DNA of 64,000 nt from contig NZ_JYLL01000003.1 of assembly GCF_001439695.1 (NCBI RefSeq), forward strand, positions 186,001-250,000. The letters run 5' to 3'. The position numbers and the translations under genes were made by a program. The notes beneath the pieces were generated by a model. That model was not told the origin of the DNA, did no database searches, and was given only the letters and a program-made list of their open reading frames with translations. Shown piece after piece: positions 8,701 to 17,505 of this stretch (its first letter is position 1; every line of letters starts with the position of its first letter). The DNA is from Pseudomonas veronii. Lineage in GTDB: Bacteria > Pseudomonadota > Gammaproteobacteria > Pseudomonadales > Pseudomonadaceae.

Positions 8701-10215
8701 TCAACCGAGGAACAGTTTGTAAGCCGGGTTATCGCTTTCATCCCAGTACGGGTAGCCGATGGCTTCAAGGGCTGCCGATACCAGATGGCGCTCGTCCGCC
8801 GGGACTTGCAGGCCGGCGACCACGCGGCCGTCGGCTGCGCCGTGGTTGCGATAGTGGAACATCGAGATGTTCCAGCGCCCGCCTAATTTGTTAAGAAAGT
8901 TGAACAAGGCGCCCGGCCGCTCCGGGAATTCGAAGCGAAACACCACTTCATCGCTGACCTTCGCCGCGTGCCCGCCAACCATGTGGCGGATGTGCAACTT
9001 GGCCAGTTCGTTCTCGGTCAGGTCGAGCACCGGGAAACCCTGGCTGGTCAGGCTGGCGATCAATGCGCTGCGCGGATCGTTTTCCGGATGGGTCTGCACG
9101 CCGACGAAAATGTGCGCCTCGCGGCCGGAGTGGTAGCGATAGTTGAATTCGGTGATCTGGCGCTTGCCCACGGCCTCGCAGAACGCCTTGAAGCTGCCCG
9201 GCTTCTCGGGGATGGTCACGGCGATGATAGCTTCGCGGCCTTCACCCAGCTCGGCGCGCTCGGCCACATGGCGCAGGCGGTCGAAGTTGACGTTGGCGCC
9301 GGAGTCGATGGCCACCAGGGTTTGCCCGCTGACGCCACGGCTCTCGACGTATTTCTTGATGCCCGCCACACCCAGGGCGCCCGCTGGCTCGGTGATGGAG
9401 CGGGTGTCGTCATAGATGTCCTTGATCGCCGCACAGATTTCATCGGTGCTGACGGTGATCACTTCGTCCACATAGTCTTTGCAGATGTCGAAGGTGTACT
9501 GGCCGATCTGCGCCACCGCCACGCCATCGGCAAAAATCCCCACGGTCGGCAGCACCACGCGCTCGCCGGCGGCCATGGCAGCCTGCAGGCAGTTGGAGTC
9601 GTCCGGCTCGACGCCGATGATCTTGATCTCCGGACGCAGGTATTTCACATACGCTGCGATACCGGCGATCAGCCCGCCGCCGCCGACCGGCACGAAGATC
9701 GCGTCCAGCGGCCCAGGGTGCTGGCGCAGGATCTCCATCGCCACGGTCCCCTGCCCGGCAATGGTGTGCGGGTCGTCGTAGGGGTGAATGTAGACGTAGC
9801 CTTTTTCGTCGACCAGTTTCAGCGAGTAGGCCAGGGCTTCCGGGAACGAATCACCGTGCAGCACCACTTTGCCGCCACGGGAACGCACGCCTTCGACCTT
9901 GATTTCCGGGGTGGTCTTGGGCATCACAATAGTGGCCTTGACCCCCAGCACCTTGGCCGCCAGGGCCAGGCCCTGGGCATGGTTGCCCGCCGAAGCGGTG
10001 ACCACGCCGCGCGCGCGCTCATCGGCCGTCAACTGGGTCAGCTTGTTGTACGCGCCGCGAATCTTGAACGAGAACACCGGCTGCAAGTCTTCCCGCTTGA
10101 GCAAGACCTTGTTGCCCAGCCGCTCGGAGAGCTGGCGGGCGGCCTGCAAGGGGGTTTCTATGGCAACGTCGTAAACGCGCGAGGTGAGGATCTTTTTGAC
10201 GTACTGTTCAAGCAT
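8701..10215 (-). CDS. ilvA: Threonine dehydratase, biosynthetic
   Basis: Converts threonine to 2-oxobutyrate, the first committed step to isoleucine. The 504-residue length matches the biosynthetic two-regulatory-domain form. The PLP lysine is in FSFKIRGAYNK (K51), and the phosphate loop is PVGGGGLIAGIA. Two ACT-like domains fill about 325-500 (segments RPGSFKAFCEAVG and RPGALFNFLNKLGG), where isoleucine and valine are sensed in relatives. It is divergent from rpiA. Confidence 0.97.
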   Translation of the reverse strand: MLEQYVKKILTSRVYDVAIETPLQAARQLSERLGNKVLLKREDLQPVFSFKIRGAYNKLTQLTADERARGVVTASAGNHAQGLALAAKVLGVKATIVMPKTTPEIKVEGVRSRGGKVVLHGDSFPEALAYSLKLVDEKGYVYIHPYDDPHTIAGQGTVAMEILRQHPGPLDAIFVPVGGGGLIAGIAAYVKYLRPEIKIIGVEPDDSNCLQAAMAAGERVVLPTVGIFADGVAVAQIGQYTFDICKDYVDEVITVSTDEICAAIKDIYDDTRSITEPAGALGVAGIKKYVESRGVSGQTLVAIDSGANVNFDRLRHVAERAELGEGREAIIAVTIPEKPGSFKAFCEAVGKRQITEFNYRYHSGREAHIFVGVQTHPENDPRSALIASLTSQGFPVLDLTENELAKLHIRHMVGGHAAKVSDEVVFRFEFPERPGALFNFLNKLGGRWNISMFHYRNHGAADGRVVAGLQVPADERHLVSAALEAIGYPYWDESDNPAYKLFLG

Positions 10216-10307
10216 CGGCAGGCATCACTGGGCGGAGTGGGCAGGGTCGACGAGTCTAACTCAGCGTTTGGCCGGGCGACCACACGAATCCAAAGGTTTT
10301 GATGGGT

Positions 10308-10313
10308 TATACT
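10308..10313 (+). promoter_or_regulatory. Probable -10 of the rpiA promoter
   Basis: TATACT 38 bases before the rpiA ATG, inside GGGTTATACTCG, is a good sigma-70 -10. No strong -35 is visible at the right distance, only an AT-richer stretch (CAAAGGTTTTGA) upstream. Confidence 0.45.
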
Positions 10314-10350
10314 CGCGCCCTCTCTACTCCCCGCCCGTTCCGGAGCCCGC

Positions 10351-11022
10351 ATGACCCAGGATCAACTCAAACAGGCAGTGGCCCAGGCCGCTGTCGATTT
10401 AATCCTTCCTAAACTCGATGACAAGAGCATCGTCGGCGTCGGCACCGGCTCCACTGCCAACTGCTTCATCGATGCGCTGGCCAAGCACAAGGGCGCGTTC
10501 GATGGCGCCGTGGCCAGTTCCGAAGCCACCGCCGCGCGCCTCAAGGGCCATGGCATTCCGGTGTACGAGCTCAATACCGTCAGCGACCTGGAGTTCTACG
10601 TCGACGGCGCCGATGAAAGCGACGCGCACCTGAACCTGATCAAGGGCGGTGGCGCGGCCCTGACCCGCGAGAAGATCGTCGCGGCCGTGGCCAAGACCTT
10701 TATCTGCATCGCCGACGCCAGCAAACTGGTGCCGGTACTCGGCGCCTTCCCGCTGCCGGTGGAAGTGATCCCGATGGCCCGCAGCCACGTGGCCCGCGAG
10801 CTGGTGAAGCTGGGCGGCGACCCGGTGTACCGCGAAGGCGTGTTGACCGACAACGGCAACATCATCCTCGACGTGTACAACATGCAGATCACCAACCCGG
10901 TGGAGCTTGAGACGCAGATCAACGCCATCGTCGGCGTGGTCACCAACGGCCTGTTCGCCGCACGCCCGGCTGACGTGCTGCTGCTGGGCACCGCGGAAGG
11001 CGTGAAAACCCTCAAGGCCTGA
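10351..11022 (+). CDS. rpiA: Ribose-5-phosphate isomerase A
   Basis: Interconverts ribose-5-phosphate and ribulose-5-phosphate in the non-oxidative pentose phosphate pathway. The 223-residue protein shows the RpiA set: [15 protein letters not shown] (substrate phosphate loop), YVDGADESD (catalytic Asp) and [13 protein letters not shown] (catalytic Lys and Glu). It is divergent from ilvA with 135 bases between starts, the conserved Pseudomonas arrangement. Confidence 0.97.
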   Translation: MTQDQLKQAVAQAAVDLILPKLDDKSIVGVGTGSTANCFIDALAKHKGAFDGAVASSEATAARLKGHGIPVYELNTVSDLEFYVDGADESDAHLNLIKGGGAALTREKIVAAVAKTFICIADASKLVPVLGAFPLPVEVIPMARSHVARELVKLGGDPVYREGVLTDNGNIILDVYNMQITNPVELETQINAIVGVVTNGLFAARPADVLLLGTAEGVKTLKA

Positions 11023-11053
11023 CGCACAACCGAATGTGGGGTCGGCGGTGTGT

Positions 11054-11968
11054 TCAGGCTTCTGGTTTCTTGAACACGTAGAACAGGTTCGGCTCGCTGA
11101 CCAGGTACAACGTACCCGCGTCATCCATGGCGATCCCTTCGGCCTGCGGCACCCGCGCATTCAGGCCATGGCGCCCGTTAAGCAGCGACAAACTGCTTAA
11201 CGGGCGACCGTCGATATCCAGCTCCAACACCAGGAACGATTCATCCGACAGCGCCAGTAAATGGCCGCTGCGTTCGTCGTATTGCAGGCTCGACAGGTCG
11301 CGCACGAACAGCCCGGCATCGCGCTTGGGGTTGTTGATGACGTGGACCGAGTAGGTTTTTTCCGGTTTGAAATGGGGAAACCCATGAACCTCATAGATCA
11401 CCATCGGGTCGCGTTCCTTCGCCACGAACAGGCGCTTGCCCACCGAGTCGTAGGCAAGCCCTTCAAACCCCTTGTTGCCCCCCACATGCACACCCAGGGT
11501 CATCTGCTCCGCGTCGGTGGCGTCGAGGAACTGCGTATCGTCATCCACATGCACCTTGATCAGGCGCTGTTGGCGCTCATCGCTGATGACATAGATGTTG
11601 TCGCTGATAAATTCCACGGCCTCGGCATCTCCGAAGCCAACCAGGGGAATCCTTCGCAGGATCTTGCCAGCGAGGGACAGTTCGACCAGCTCGGCGTTTT
11701 TGTTGGTGACGGTAAACAGGCTTTTACGCACCGGGTCGTAGGTCAGCGCGGAGACGTCGTCATCCAGGCCTTCGATCACCTGGCCCTCGACGCTGACCCG
11801 GTAATCCGCCAGGCCAATGGCGCGGTCGCCAACAGGCTGGCCCCACACCTGCCAATTGAACCAGGCCCGTTCGAACAGACGAAACTGTTGTGCGACAACG
11901 CCCGCGCCCATCAAGGCGATCAGCACCAGTATGAAAAAAGCCGGTTTGGGGCGGGCAAGTCGACGCAT
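11054..11968 (-). CDS. SdiA-regulated-domain (YjiK-like) protein, copy 1
   Basis: A 304-residue protein with an N-terminal membrane anchor (AFFILVLIALMGAGVVAQQ), so the rest is probably periplasmic. The body carries repeats typical of the SdiA-regulated beta-propeller family: GLDDDVSALTYDPVRKSLFTV, GFEGLAYDSVGKRLFVAKE and AEGIAMDDAGTLYLVSEPN. Function is unknown. It lies next to a same-strand paralogue (12087-13013), and the C-terminal SEPNLFYVF corresponds to SEPNLFYRF there, so a tandem duplication is likely. Confidence 0.85.
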   Translation of the reverse strand: MRRLARPKPAFFILVLIALMGAGVVAQQFRLFERAWFNWQVWGQPVGDRAIGLADYRVSVEGQVIEGLDDDVSALTYDPVRKSLFTVTNKNAELVELSLAGKILRRIPLVGFGDAEAVEFISDNIYVISDERQQRLIKVHVDDDTQFLDATDAEQMTLGVHVGGNKGFEGLAYDSVGKRLFVAKERDPMVIYEVHGFPHFKPEKTYSVHVINNPKRDAGLFVRDLSSLQYDERSGHLLALSDESFLVLELDIDGRPLSSLSLLNGRHGLNARVPQAEGIAMDDAGTLYLVSEPNLFYVFKKPEA

Positions 11969-12086
11969 CGGGCGGGCTCAAAGTCAAAAATGGCGAATGA
12001 ATATCACGCCCGCCTGAATTTAAACTTAAACGCGCCCGGTGTGTGGCGTATGCCGCGGATAGAGAAATATCCGACGTAATCGGTTG

Positions 12087-13013
12087 TTATTTCTGCTTTT
12101 CGAAACGATAGAACAGGTTCGGCTCACTGACCATGTAGAGGTTGCCGTTCTCGTCCAGAGTCACGCCTTCGGCACGCGGGATCGTGTTCTTGAGGCCGTT
12201 GAAGCCGCCGAGCAAGGTCATGAAGCTGACTGGCTCGCCCTTTTCATCCAGTTCCAGCAGCAGGTGGGACTCGGCCGACAGCGCCAGCAGGTGCCCGGTG
12301 CGCGGATCGATGGCCAGCGCCGAGAGGTTGCGCATGTCGAGCTTTGTATTGGCGAGCTTTTGCTTGTCACCGACCAGGGTCTGGCTGCCGTCGCTTTTCC
12401 AGGTGAACAGCGCTGGCGGGCGTTCTTCGCCGAGCACGAACTGCTGGTTGCGCTTGTCCCAGGTGACGCCTTCAAAGGCTTTGTTCTGGTCTTTGGACGG
12501 GCCCAGGTCGTAACTCGGGAAGTCGGCCTTGTTCAACGCCGTGGTGCTGGCGTCGACCTTGACGATGGTCAGGCTGTGCTGGCGTTCATCGATCACGGCC
12601 ATCAGGCCGTTTTCCATCACCGTCACACCTTCCGGGTTGTTCCAACCGTTAAGGGGCATCTTGCGCAGCACATCGCCTTGCAGGGTCAACTCGACGAGGA
12701 ATGGATTTTTGCCCATGACGGAAAACAGGGTTTTCGTCTGCGGGTTGTAGGACAGGTCCGAGGCCTCGTCCTTCTCCATACCGGGCAGCAGCTTGGCGTC
12801 GATGACGGCGCGGTAATCCGGGAGCCACACGCTCGCTTGGCGTTTGGCCGGGCTTTCAAAACGTTCCACGACCCACAACACACCGCGATCGTCCCAATGC
12901 ATGGCCCAGGCAACGCCATACACGATCGCCCCGACCAGAAGCAGCCAGGAATACCAGCGCAGAGCAAAACGAGAGCGTGGCTTGGGGGTGAAGGTAGGCA
13001 GGGACACGGCCAT
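12087..13013 (-). CDS. SdiA-regulated-domain (YjiK-like) protein, copy 2
   Basis: A 308-residue paralogue of the preceding gene with the same plan: an N-terminal helix (WYSWLLLVGAIVYGVAWAM), then propeller-like repeats (ASDLSYNPQTKTLFSVMGKN, FEGVTWDKRNQQFVLGEE, AEGVTLDENGNLYMVSEPN). The conserved ERQHS(L)TIVKV segment parallels ERQQRLIKVHV in copy 1. It is transcribed first of the pair, with 118 bases between the two. No catalytic residues can be named. Confidence 0.85.
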   Translation of the reverse strand: MAVSLPTFTPKPRSRFALRWYSWLLLVGAIVYGVAWAMHWDDRGVLWVVERFESPAKRQASVWLPDYRAVIDAKLLPGMEKDEASDLSYNPQTKTLFSVMGKNPFLVELTLQGDVLRKMPLNGWNNPEGVTVMENGLMAVIDERQHSLTIVKVDASTTALNKADFPSYDLGPSKDQNKAFEGVTWDKRNQQFVLGEERPPALFTWKSDGSQTLVGDKQKLANTKLDMRNLSALAIDPRTGHLLALSAESHLLLELDEKGEPVSFMTLLGGFNGLKNTIPRAEGVTLDENGNLYMVSEPNLFYRFEKQK

Positions 13014-13139
13014 TGGGCGCTTTTTCCGGAAAGTCAGCGTTAGGTGATAGCACAGGAATAACCGGCCCGCGCGCTAGAGGCTGAAGATTATCCGGATGGG
13101 GTGTGAAAAATATGCAAACAACCGAAACGGGTGCGGGAG

Positions 13140-13171
13140 CTGTGGCGAGCGAGATTGTTCGCTCGCCACAG
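13140..13171. repeat. Perfect 13-base inverted repeat
   Basis: The arms CTGTGGCGAGCGA and TCGCTCGCCACAG flank a 6-base loop. The core GGCGAGCGA resembles a third Pseudomonas REP type. It sits just downstream of the FAH-family gene (minus strand) and could stabilise its 3' end. Confidence 0.7.
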
Positions 13172-13184
13172 GGTTGTGCCGAAG

Positions 13185-13850
13185 TTAGCGAACGCTGCTT
13201 TCGAAGCGGGTCACACCGGACAGTTCCAGCACCAGCTTGTCACCGACATTCAACGGCCCAACGCCAGCGGGGGTGCCGGTGAGGATCACGTCGCCGGCCT
13301 GCAGCGAGAAGCAGCCGGCCATGTACTGGATCATCGGGATGATCGGGTTGAGCATGGCCGCGCTGTTGCCATTCTGGCGCACTTCGCCGTTGATGCTCAG
13401 GCGAATGCCGATATCGGTCAGGTCCGGGAAGGTGCTGCCGACCACGAACGGCGCGATCACCGCCGCGCCGTCGAAGGACTTGGCGATTTCCCACGGCAAG
13501 CCCTTGGCTTTCAATTCGGCCTGCTTGTCGCGCAGGGTCAGGTCCAGGGCCGGGGCGAAACCGGAGATGGCATCGAGCACTTCTTCGCGGCTGGGCTTGG
13601 TCGACAGGGGTTTGCCGATCAGCACCGCAATTTCCGCTTCGTAATGCACCGAACCACGTTCGGTGGGAATGCTGAAACCGCCTTCCAGCGCCACAACGCA
13701 GCTGCCCGGTTTGATGAACAGCAACGGTTCGGTCGGTACCGGGTTATCCAGTTCCTTGGCATGTTCGGCGTAGTTACGCCCAATACACACCACTTTACCC
13801 ACCGGGAAGTGGATGTTAGTGCCGTCGACATACTTGTGCTGGTAGCTCAT
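13185..13850 (-). CDS. Fumarylacetoacetate hydrolase family protein
   Basis: A 221-residue single-domain FAH protein. It has the start-side motif VVCIGRNYAEHAKELDN, the metal-binding pattern HYEAEIAVLIGKP, and VILTGTPAGVGPLNVGD near the end. Small family members hydrolyse acylpyruvates or decarboxylate oxaloacetate; the substrate is undecided here. It lies 22 bases downstream of the flavoprotein gene on the same strand and is probably cotranscribed with it. Confidence 0.9.
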   Translation of the reverse strand: MSYQHKYVDGTNIHFPVGKVVCIGRNYAEHAKELDNPVPTEPLLFIKPGSCVVALEGGFSIPTERGSVHYEAEIAVLIGKPLSTKPSREEVLDAISGFAPALDLTLRDKQAELKAKGLPWEIAKSFDGAAVIAPFVVGSTFPDLTDIGIRLSINGEVRQNGNSAAMLNPIIPMIQYMAGCFSLQAGDVILTGTPAGVGPLNVGDKLVLELSGVTRFESSVR

Positions 13851-13872
13851 GGATCGACTCCTTCAGGGGCGG

Positions 13873-15267
13873 TTAAACAGCGAAGATCTTGCCGGGGTTC
13901 ATGATCCCGTTCGGGTCAAACACCGCTTTCACGGCCTTCATGTATTCGATTTCAACCGGCGAGCGGCTGTAGGTCAGGTAGTCGCGCTTGGTCATGCCCA
14001 CGCCGTGTTCGGCGGAGATCGAGCCGTTGTACTTCGCCACGGTTTCGAACACCCACTTGTTCACGGTGGCGCACTTGGCAAAGAACTCGTCCTTGCTCAG
14101 GTTTTCCGGCTTGAGGATGTTCAGGTGCAGGTTGCCGTCGCCGATATGGCCGAACCAGACAATCTCGAAGTCGGGGTAGTGTTCGCCGACGATCGCGTCA
14201 ATTTCCTTCAAGAATGCCGGCACTTTCGATACCGTCACCGAAATGTCGTTCTTGTACGGCGTCCAGTGGGAAATGGTCTCGGAGATGTACTCGCGCAGTT
14301 TCCACAGGTTGTGCAGCTGGGTTTCGCTCTGGCTCATCACGCCGTCCAGCACCCAGCCCTGCTCGACGCAGTGCTCGAAGGTTTCCAGGGCGTGGTTGGC
14401 GACTTCTTCGGTGGTGGCTTCGAATTCCAGCAGTGCGTAGAACGGGCACTCGGTCTCGAACGGCGCCGGCACGTCACCACGGCCGAGGACTTTGGCCAGG
14501 GCCTTGTCAGAGAAAAACTCGAAAGCGGTCAGGTCCAGCTTGCTCTGGAATGCGTGCAACACCGGCATGATCGCGTCGAAGTCGGTGGTGCCGAGCACCA
14601 TCGCGGTGAGGTTTTTCGGCGCACGGTCCAGGCGCATGGTGGCTTCCACCACAAAACCCAGGGTGCCTTCGGCGCCGATGAACAGCTGGCGCATGTCGTA
14701 GCCGGTGGCGTTCTTGATCAGGTCGCGGTTCAGTTCCAGCACGTCGCCTTTGCCGGTGACGACCTTCATGCCGGCGACCCAGTTACGGGTCATGCCGTAG
14801 CGAATGACCTTGATCCCGCCGGCATTGGTGCCGATATTGCCGCCAATCTGGCTCGAACCGGACGAAGCGAAGTCCACCGGGTAGTACAGGCCGTGCTCTT
14901 CGGCGACGTTCTGCAATTGCTTGGTGACCACGCCCGGCTGGCACTTGGCGGTGCGGTCGGTGAGGTTCACCTCGAGGATCTGGTTCATATAGTCGAACGA
15001 GACGACCACTTCACCATTGGCCGCAACGGCGGCAGCCGACAGGCCGGTACGCCCACCGGACGGCACCAGCGCGACCTTGTGCTCATTGGCCCAGCGCACG
15101 ATGGCCTGCACCTGTTCAACCGTCTTGGGGAATACGATGGCAGTCGGGGCCGGGGCGAAGTGCTTGGTCCAATCCTTGCCGTAAGCCTCCAGGGAGTCGG
15201 CGTCGGTCAGCACTTTGCCGGGCTCAACCAGGGTCTTTAGCTCATCAATCAGGGCAGGATGGGTCAT
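13873..15267 (-). CDS. FAD-linked D-2-hydroxyacid dehydrogenase, D-2-hydroxyglutarate type
   Basis: A 464-residue flavoprotein of the GlcD/D2HGDH family. The FAD-binding part has VPSGGRTGLSAAAV and GSSQIGGNIGTNAGGI. The C-terminal FAD-oxidase domain has HIGDGNLHLNI (metal ligands) and SAEHGVGMTKR. The adjacent divergent serA is informative. SerA reduces 2-oxoglutarate to D-2-hydroxyglutarate, and in Pseudomonas the neighbouring dehydrogenase is known to oxidise it back, driving serine synthesis. I start at the ATG at 15267, which gives the usual length; an ATG ten codons upstream is possible. Confidence 0.88.
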   Translation of the reverse strand: MTHPALIDELKTLVEPGKVLTDADSLEAYGKDWTKHFAPAPTAIVFPKTVEQVQAIVRWANEHKVALVPSGGRTGLSAAAVAANGEVVVSFDYMNQILEVNLTDRTAKCQPGVVTKQLQNVAEEHGLYYPVDFASSGSSQIGGNIGTNAGGIKVIRYGMTRNWVAGMKVVTGKGDVLELNRDLIKNATGYDMRQLFIGAEGTLGFVVEATMRLDRAPKNLTAMVLGTTDFDAIMPVLHAFQSKLDLTAFEFFSDKALAKVLGRGDVPAPFETECPFYALLEFEATTEEVANHALETFEHCVEQGWVLDGVMSQSETQLHNLWKLREYISETISHWTPYKNDISVTVSKVPAFLKEIDAIVGEHYPDFEIVWFGHIGDGNLHLNILKPENLSKDEFFAKCATVNKWVFETVAKYNGSISAEHGVGMTKRDYLTYSRSPVEIEYMKAVKAVFDPNGIMNPGKIFAV

Positions 15268-15342
15268 CGACAGAACTCTCGAACAATTCATGGTCATCCT
15301 GAGAACGCTTCACGTCGCAGGAATAGGTGTTTAGCGGGGCGC

Positions 15343-15356
15343 GTATGCTAGCATAC
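15343..15356. promoter_or_regulatory. 14-base perfect palindrome in the divergent promoter region
   Basis: GTATGCTAGCATAC reads the same on both strands and contains a TATGCT -10-like hexamer in each direction. It lies 76 bases from the dehydrogenase start and 279 from serA. It may be a shared operator or overlapping -10 elements; no clear -35 was found. Confidence 0.4.
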
Positions 15357-15421
15357 CGCCCCCGTAGGACAGAGCCCAAGGGCGTTCTGCGGTGACGGCT
15401 TTCCTGCCGTCCGGGTCAGCT

Positions 15422-15584
15422 CTGTGCCCTGATTTACCAATACGTTTCTGTTTGACGAGTGGCTGTTGTCGTCAGGCAAGGCGCCGCGACGACTCATAGC
15501 TCTGGCTATGGGGAGGAGCGGCAACGCAGCATGACGGCAACAGACGCCGTCAAACGGGAACAGTATTGGTGAATCAGGACACAT
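15422..15584. repeat. Long imperfect inverted repeat upstream of serA
   Basis: Two arms of about 70 bases (15422-15497 and about 15510-15584) are complementary over most of their length. Outer matches include CCTGATT..ACCAATA with TATTGGT..AATCAGG, then GTTTGACG with CGTCAAAC and CTGTTG with CAACAG. At the centre is a perfect hairpin, CATAGC-TCTG-GCTATG (15494-15509). It could be a MITE-like repeat or a structured serA leader. A separate hairpin (GACGGC/GCCGTC, about 15394-15411) and an ACAGAGC/GCTCTGT pairing (15369-15375 with 15419-15425) lie just upstream. Confidence 0.75.
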
Positions 15585-15634
15585 CCGGCGATCCGATTCC
15601 CTGCCATTTTTCTCCGGGATACAGGTTTACGCAG

Positions 15635-16864
15635 ATGAGCAAGACTTCTCTCGATAAGAGCAAGATCAAGTTCCTTCTTCTGGAAGGCGTCCACCCATCG
15701 GCTGTCGAAGTTCTGAAAGCCGCCGGGTATACCAGCATTGAGTACATCACCAGTTCTCTGCCGGAAGCCCAGCTCAAGGAAAAGATCGCCGACGCGCACT
15801 TCATCGGCATTCGCTCCCGCACTCAGCTGACCGAAGAGGTCTTCGATCACGCCAAGAAACTCGTGGCGGTCGGCTGCTTCTGCATCGGCACCAACCAGGT
15901 CGACCTTAACGCAGCGCGCGAGCGCGGCATCGCGGTGTTCAACGCACCGTACTCCAACACCCGTTCCGTCGCGGAGCTGGTGCTGGCCGAGGCCATCCTG
16001 CTGCTGCGCGGCATTCCGGAGAAGAATGCCTCCTGCCACCGTGGCGGCTGGATCAAGAGCGCAGCCAACTCCTTCGAAATCCGCGGCAAGAAGCTGGGGA
16101 TCATCGGTTACGGTTCGATCGGCACTCAACTGTCGGTCCTGGCCGAAAGCCTGGGCATGCAGGTGTTCTTCTACGACACCCTGACCAAGCTGCCACTGGG
16201 TAACGCCACGCAAGTGTCGAGCCTGACCGAGCTGCTGGGCATGTCCGACATCGTCACCCTGCACGTGCCGGAAACCGCTGAGACCCAGTGGATGATCGGC
16301 GAGAAGGAAATCCGCGCGATCAAGAAAGGCGGCATCCTGATCAACGCCGCCCGCGGCACCGTGGTCGAGTTGGACGCCCTGGCCGACGCGATCAAGGACA
16401 AGCACCTGATCGGCGCCGCCATCGACGTGTTCCCGGTGGAGCCACGCTCCAACGACGACATCTTCGAAAGCCCGCTGCGTGGCCTGGACAACGTGATCCT
16501 GACCCCGCACATCGGCGGCTCCACCGCTGAAGCCCAGGCCAACATTGGCCTGGAAGTCTCGGAAAAACTGGTCAAGTACAGCGACAACGGTACGTCGGTG
16601 TCCTCGGTCAACTTCCCGGAAGTGGCCCTGCCGGCTCACCCTGGCAAGCACCGTCTGCTGCACATCCACCAGAACATCCCGGGTGTGATGATGGAGATCA
16701 ACAAGGTCTTCGCGGAAAACGGCATCAACATTTCCGGTCAGTTCCTGCAGACCAACGAGAAGGTCGGCTACGTGGTGATCGACGTCGACGCCGAGTACTC
16801 GGACCTGGCGCAACAGAAGCTGCAACACATCAACGGCACGATTCGTTGCCGCGTGTTGTTCTAA
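15635..16864 (+). CDS. serA: D-3-phosphoglycerate dehydrogenase
   Basis: First step of serine biosynthesis: oxidises 3-phosphoglycerate to 3-phosphohydroxypyruvate with NAD. It has 409 residues, like the E. coli type. The Rossmann motif is GIIGYGSIGTQLS, the catalytic segments are RGTVVELDAL and LTPHIGGSTAEAQ, and a C-terminal ACT domain (about 335-409) carries the serine feedback site. The ATG at 15635 gives the conserved MSKTSLDKSKIKFLLLEG start; an in-frame extension runs into the inverted repeat. A terminator follows. Confidence 0.97.
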   Translation: MSKTSLDKSKIKFLLLEGVHPSAVEVLKAAGYTSIEYITSSLPEAQLKEKIADAHFIGIRSRTQLTEEVFDHAKKLVAVGCFCIGTNQVDLNAARERGIAVFNAPYSNTRSVAELVLAEAILLLRGIPEKNASCHRGGWIKSAANSFEIRGKKLGIIGYGSIGTQLSVLAESLGMQVFFYDTLTKLPLGNATQVSSLTELLGMSDIVTLHVPETAETQWMIGEKEIRAIKKGGILINAARGTVVELDALADAIKDKHLIGAAIDVFPVEPRSNDDIFESPLRGLDNVILTPHIGGSTAEAQANIGLEVSEKLVKYSDNGTSVSSVNFPEVALPAHPGKHRLLHIHQNIPGVMMEINKVFAENGINISGQFLQTNEKVGYVVIDVDAEYSDLAQQKLQHINGTIRCRVLF

Positions 16865-16882
16865 CGCTTCAAACGCCCTACG

Positions 16883-16918
16883 AAAAATGGGAGGCCCGCA
16901 GGGGTCTCCCATTTTTTT
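16883..16918. terminator. Bidirectional rho-independent terminator
   Basis: The stem AAATGGGAG/CTCCCATTT encloses a GC-rich loop, with T7 on the plus side and A5 on the other. It ends serA and could also end the DUF4399-like gene on the minus strand. Confidence 0.9.
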
Positions 16919-16931
16919 GTCTGAACAAATC

Positions 16932-17372
16932 TTACTTGACGTTAACCGTGATCACTTTCGACGCTACAGTCGGGTTGAACTGCATGTGCAGTTTATCGCC
17001 GGCGACCAGTTGCAAGGTGTGCTTGCCAGGGGTCAGGGTCAGCTCGGTTTCGGTCTGGGCCTTGCCGAAGTGGATTACGCTGTCGGTGGCCGGGATCGGC
17101 ACGCTGGCGTCGGGCAGCGCCTTCTGGTCGACCAGCAGGTGATGGTGGCCGGTGCCTGGGGTCTGGTCGGTGGCCGGGGCCAGTTTCAGACCTTCCATGC
17201 CGAACTTGACGGTGAAGGTTTTATCGACGGTGGAGCCGTCTTTCGGCGAAACGATAAACACTTTGGCATTTTCAGGTGGCGCGCTGCGAGGGATGCCGTC
17301 TGCGGCGGTCACCAACATCGAAGCACCCAATAGTACGCCGGCAATCGTTACACGAGACAAAAGGGCTTTCAT
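16932..17372 (-). CDS. Secreted DUF4399-like protein
   Basis: A 146-residue protein with a signal peptide (MKALLSRVTIAGVLLGASMLVTAADG). The mature part resembles DUF4399: VFIVSPKDGSTVDKTFTVKFGMEGL, then the conserved GTGHHHLLVD and a tail LTPGKHTLQLVAGD. The His cluster suggests metal binding, but no function is established. The ATG at 17372 follows GGAG; a GTG four codons upstream is less likely. Confidence 0.82.
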   Translation of the reverse strand: MKALLSRVTIAGVLLGASMLVTAADGIPRSAPPENAKVFIVSPKDGSTVDKTFTVKFGMEGLKLAPATDQTPGTGHHHLLVDQKALPDASVPIPATDSVIHFGKAQTETELTLTPGKHTLQLVAGDKLHMQFNPTVASKVITVNVK

Positions 17373-17505
17373 TCGCTTCTCCACTTTTCTATGAAATTTG
17401 TAGGGTTATGACAACTTAGCGACTAATTGCTGTCCAAGGCACTCAACACCATAACAAAGCGATGCTGAACCGCGCCTCGCACATTCGAATTATTTAGGAG
17501 TGACC

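Noticed and set aside
15369..15425. A known riboswitch class in the serA upstream region
   Set aside because: The ACAGAGC/GCTCTGT pairing and the inner hairpin are real, but no consensus core of a class I know could be matched.
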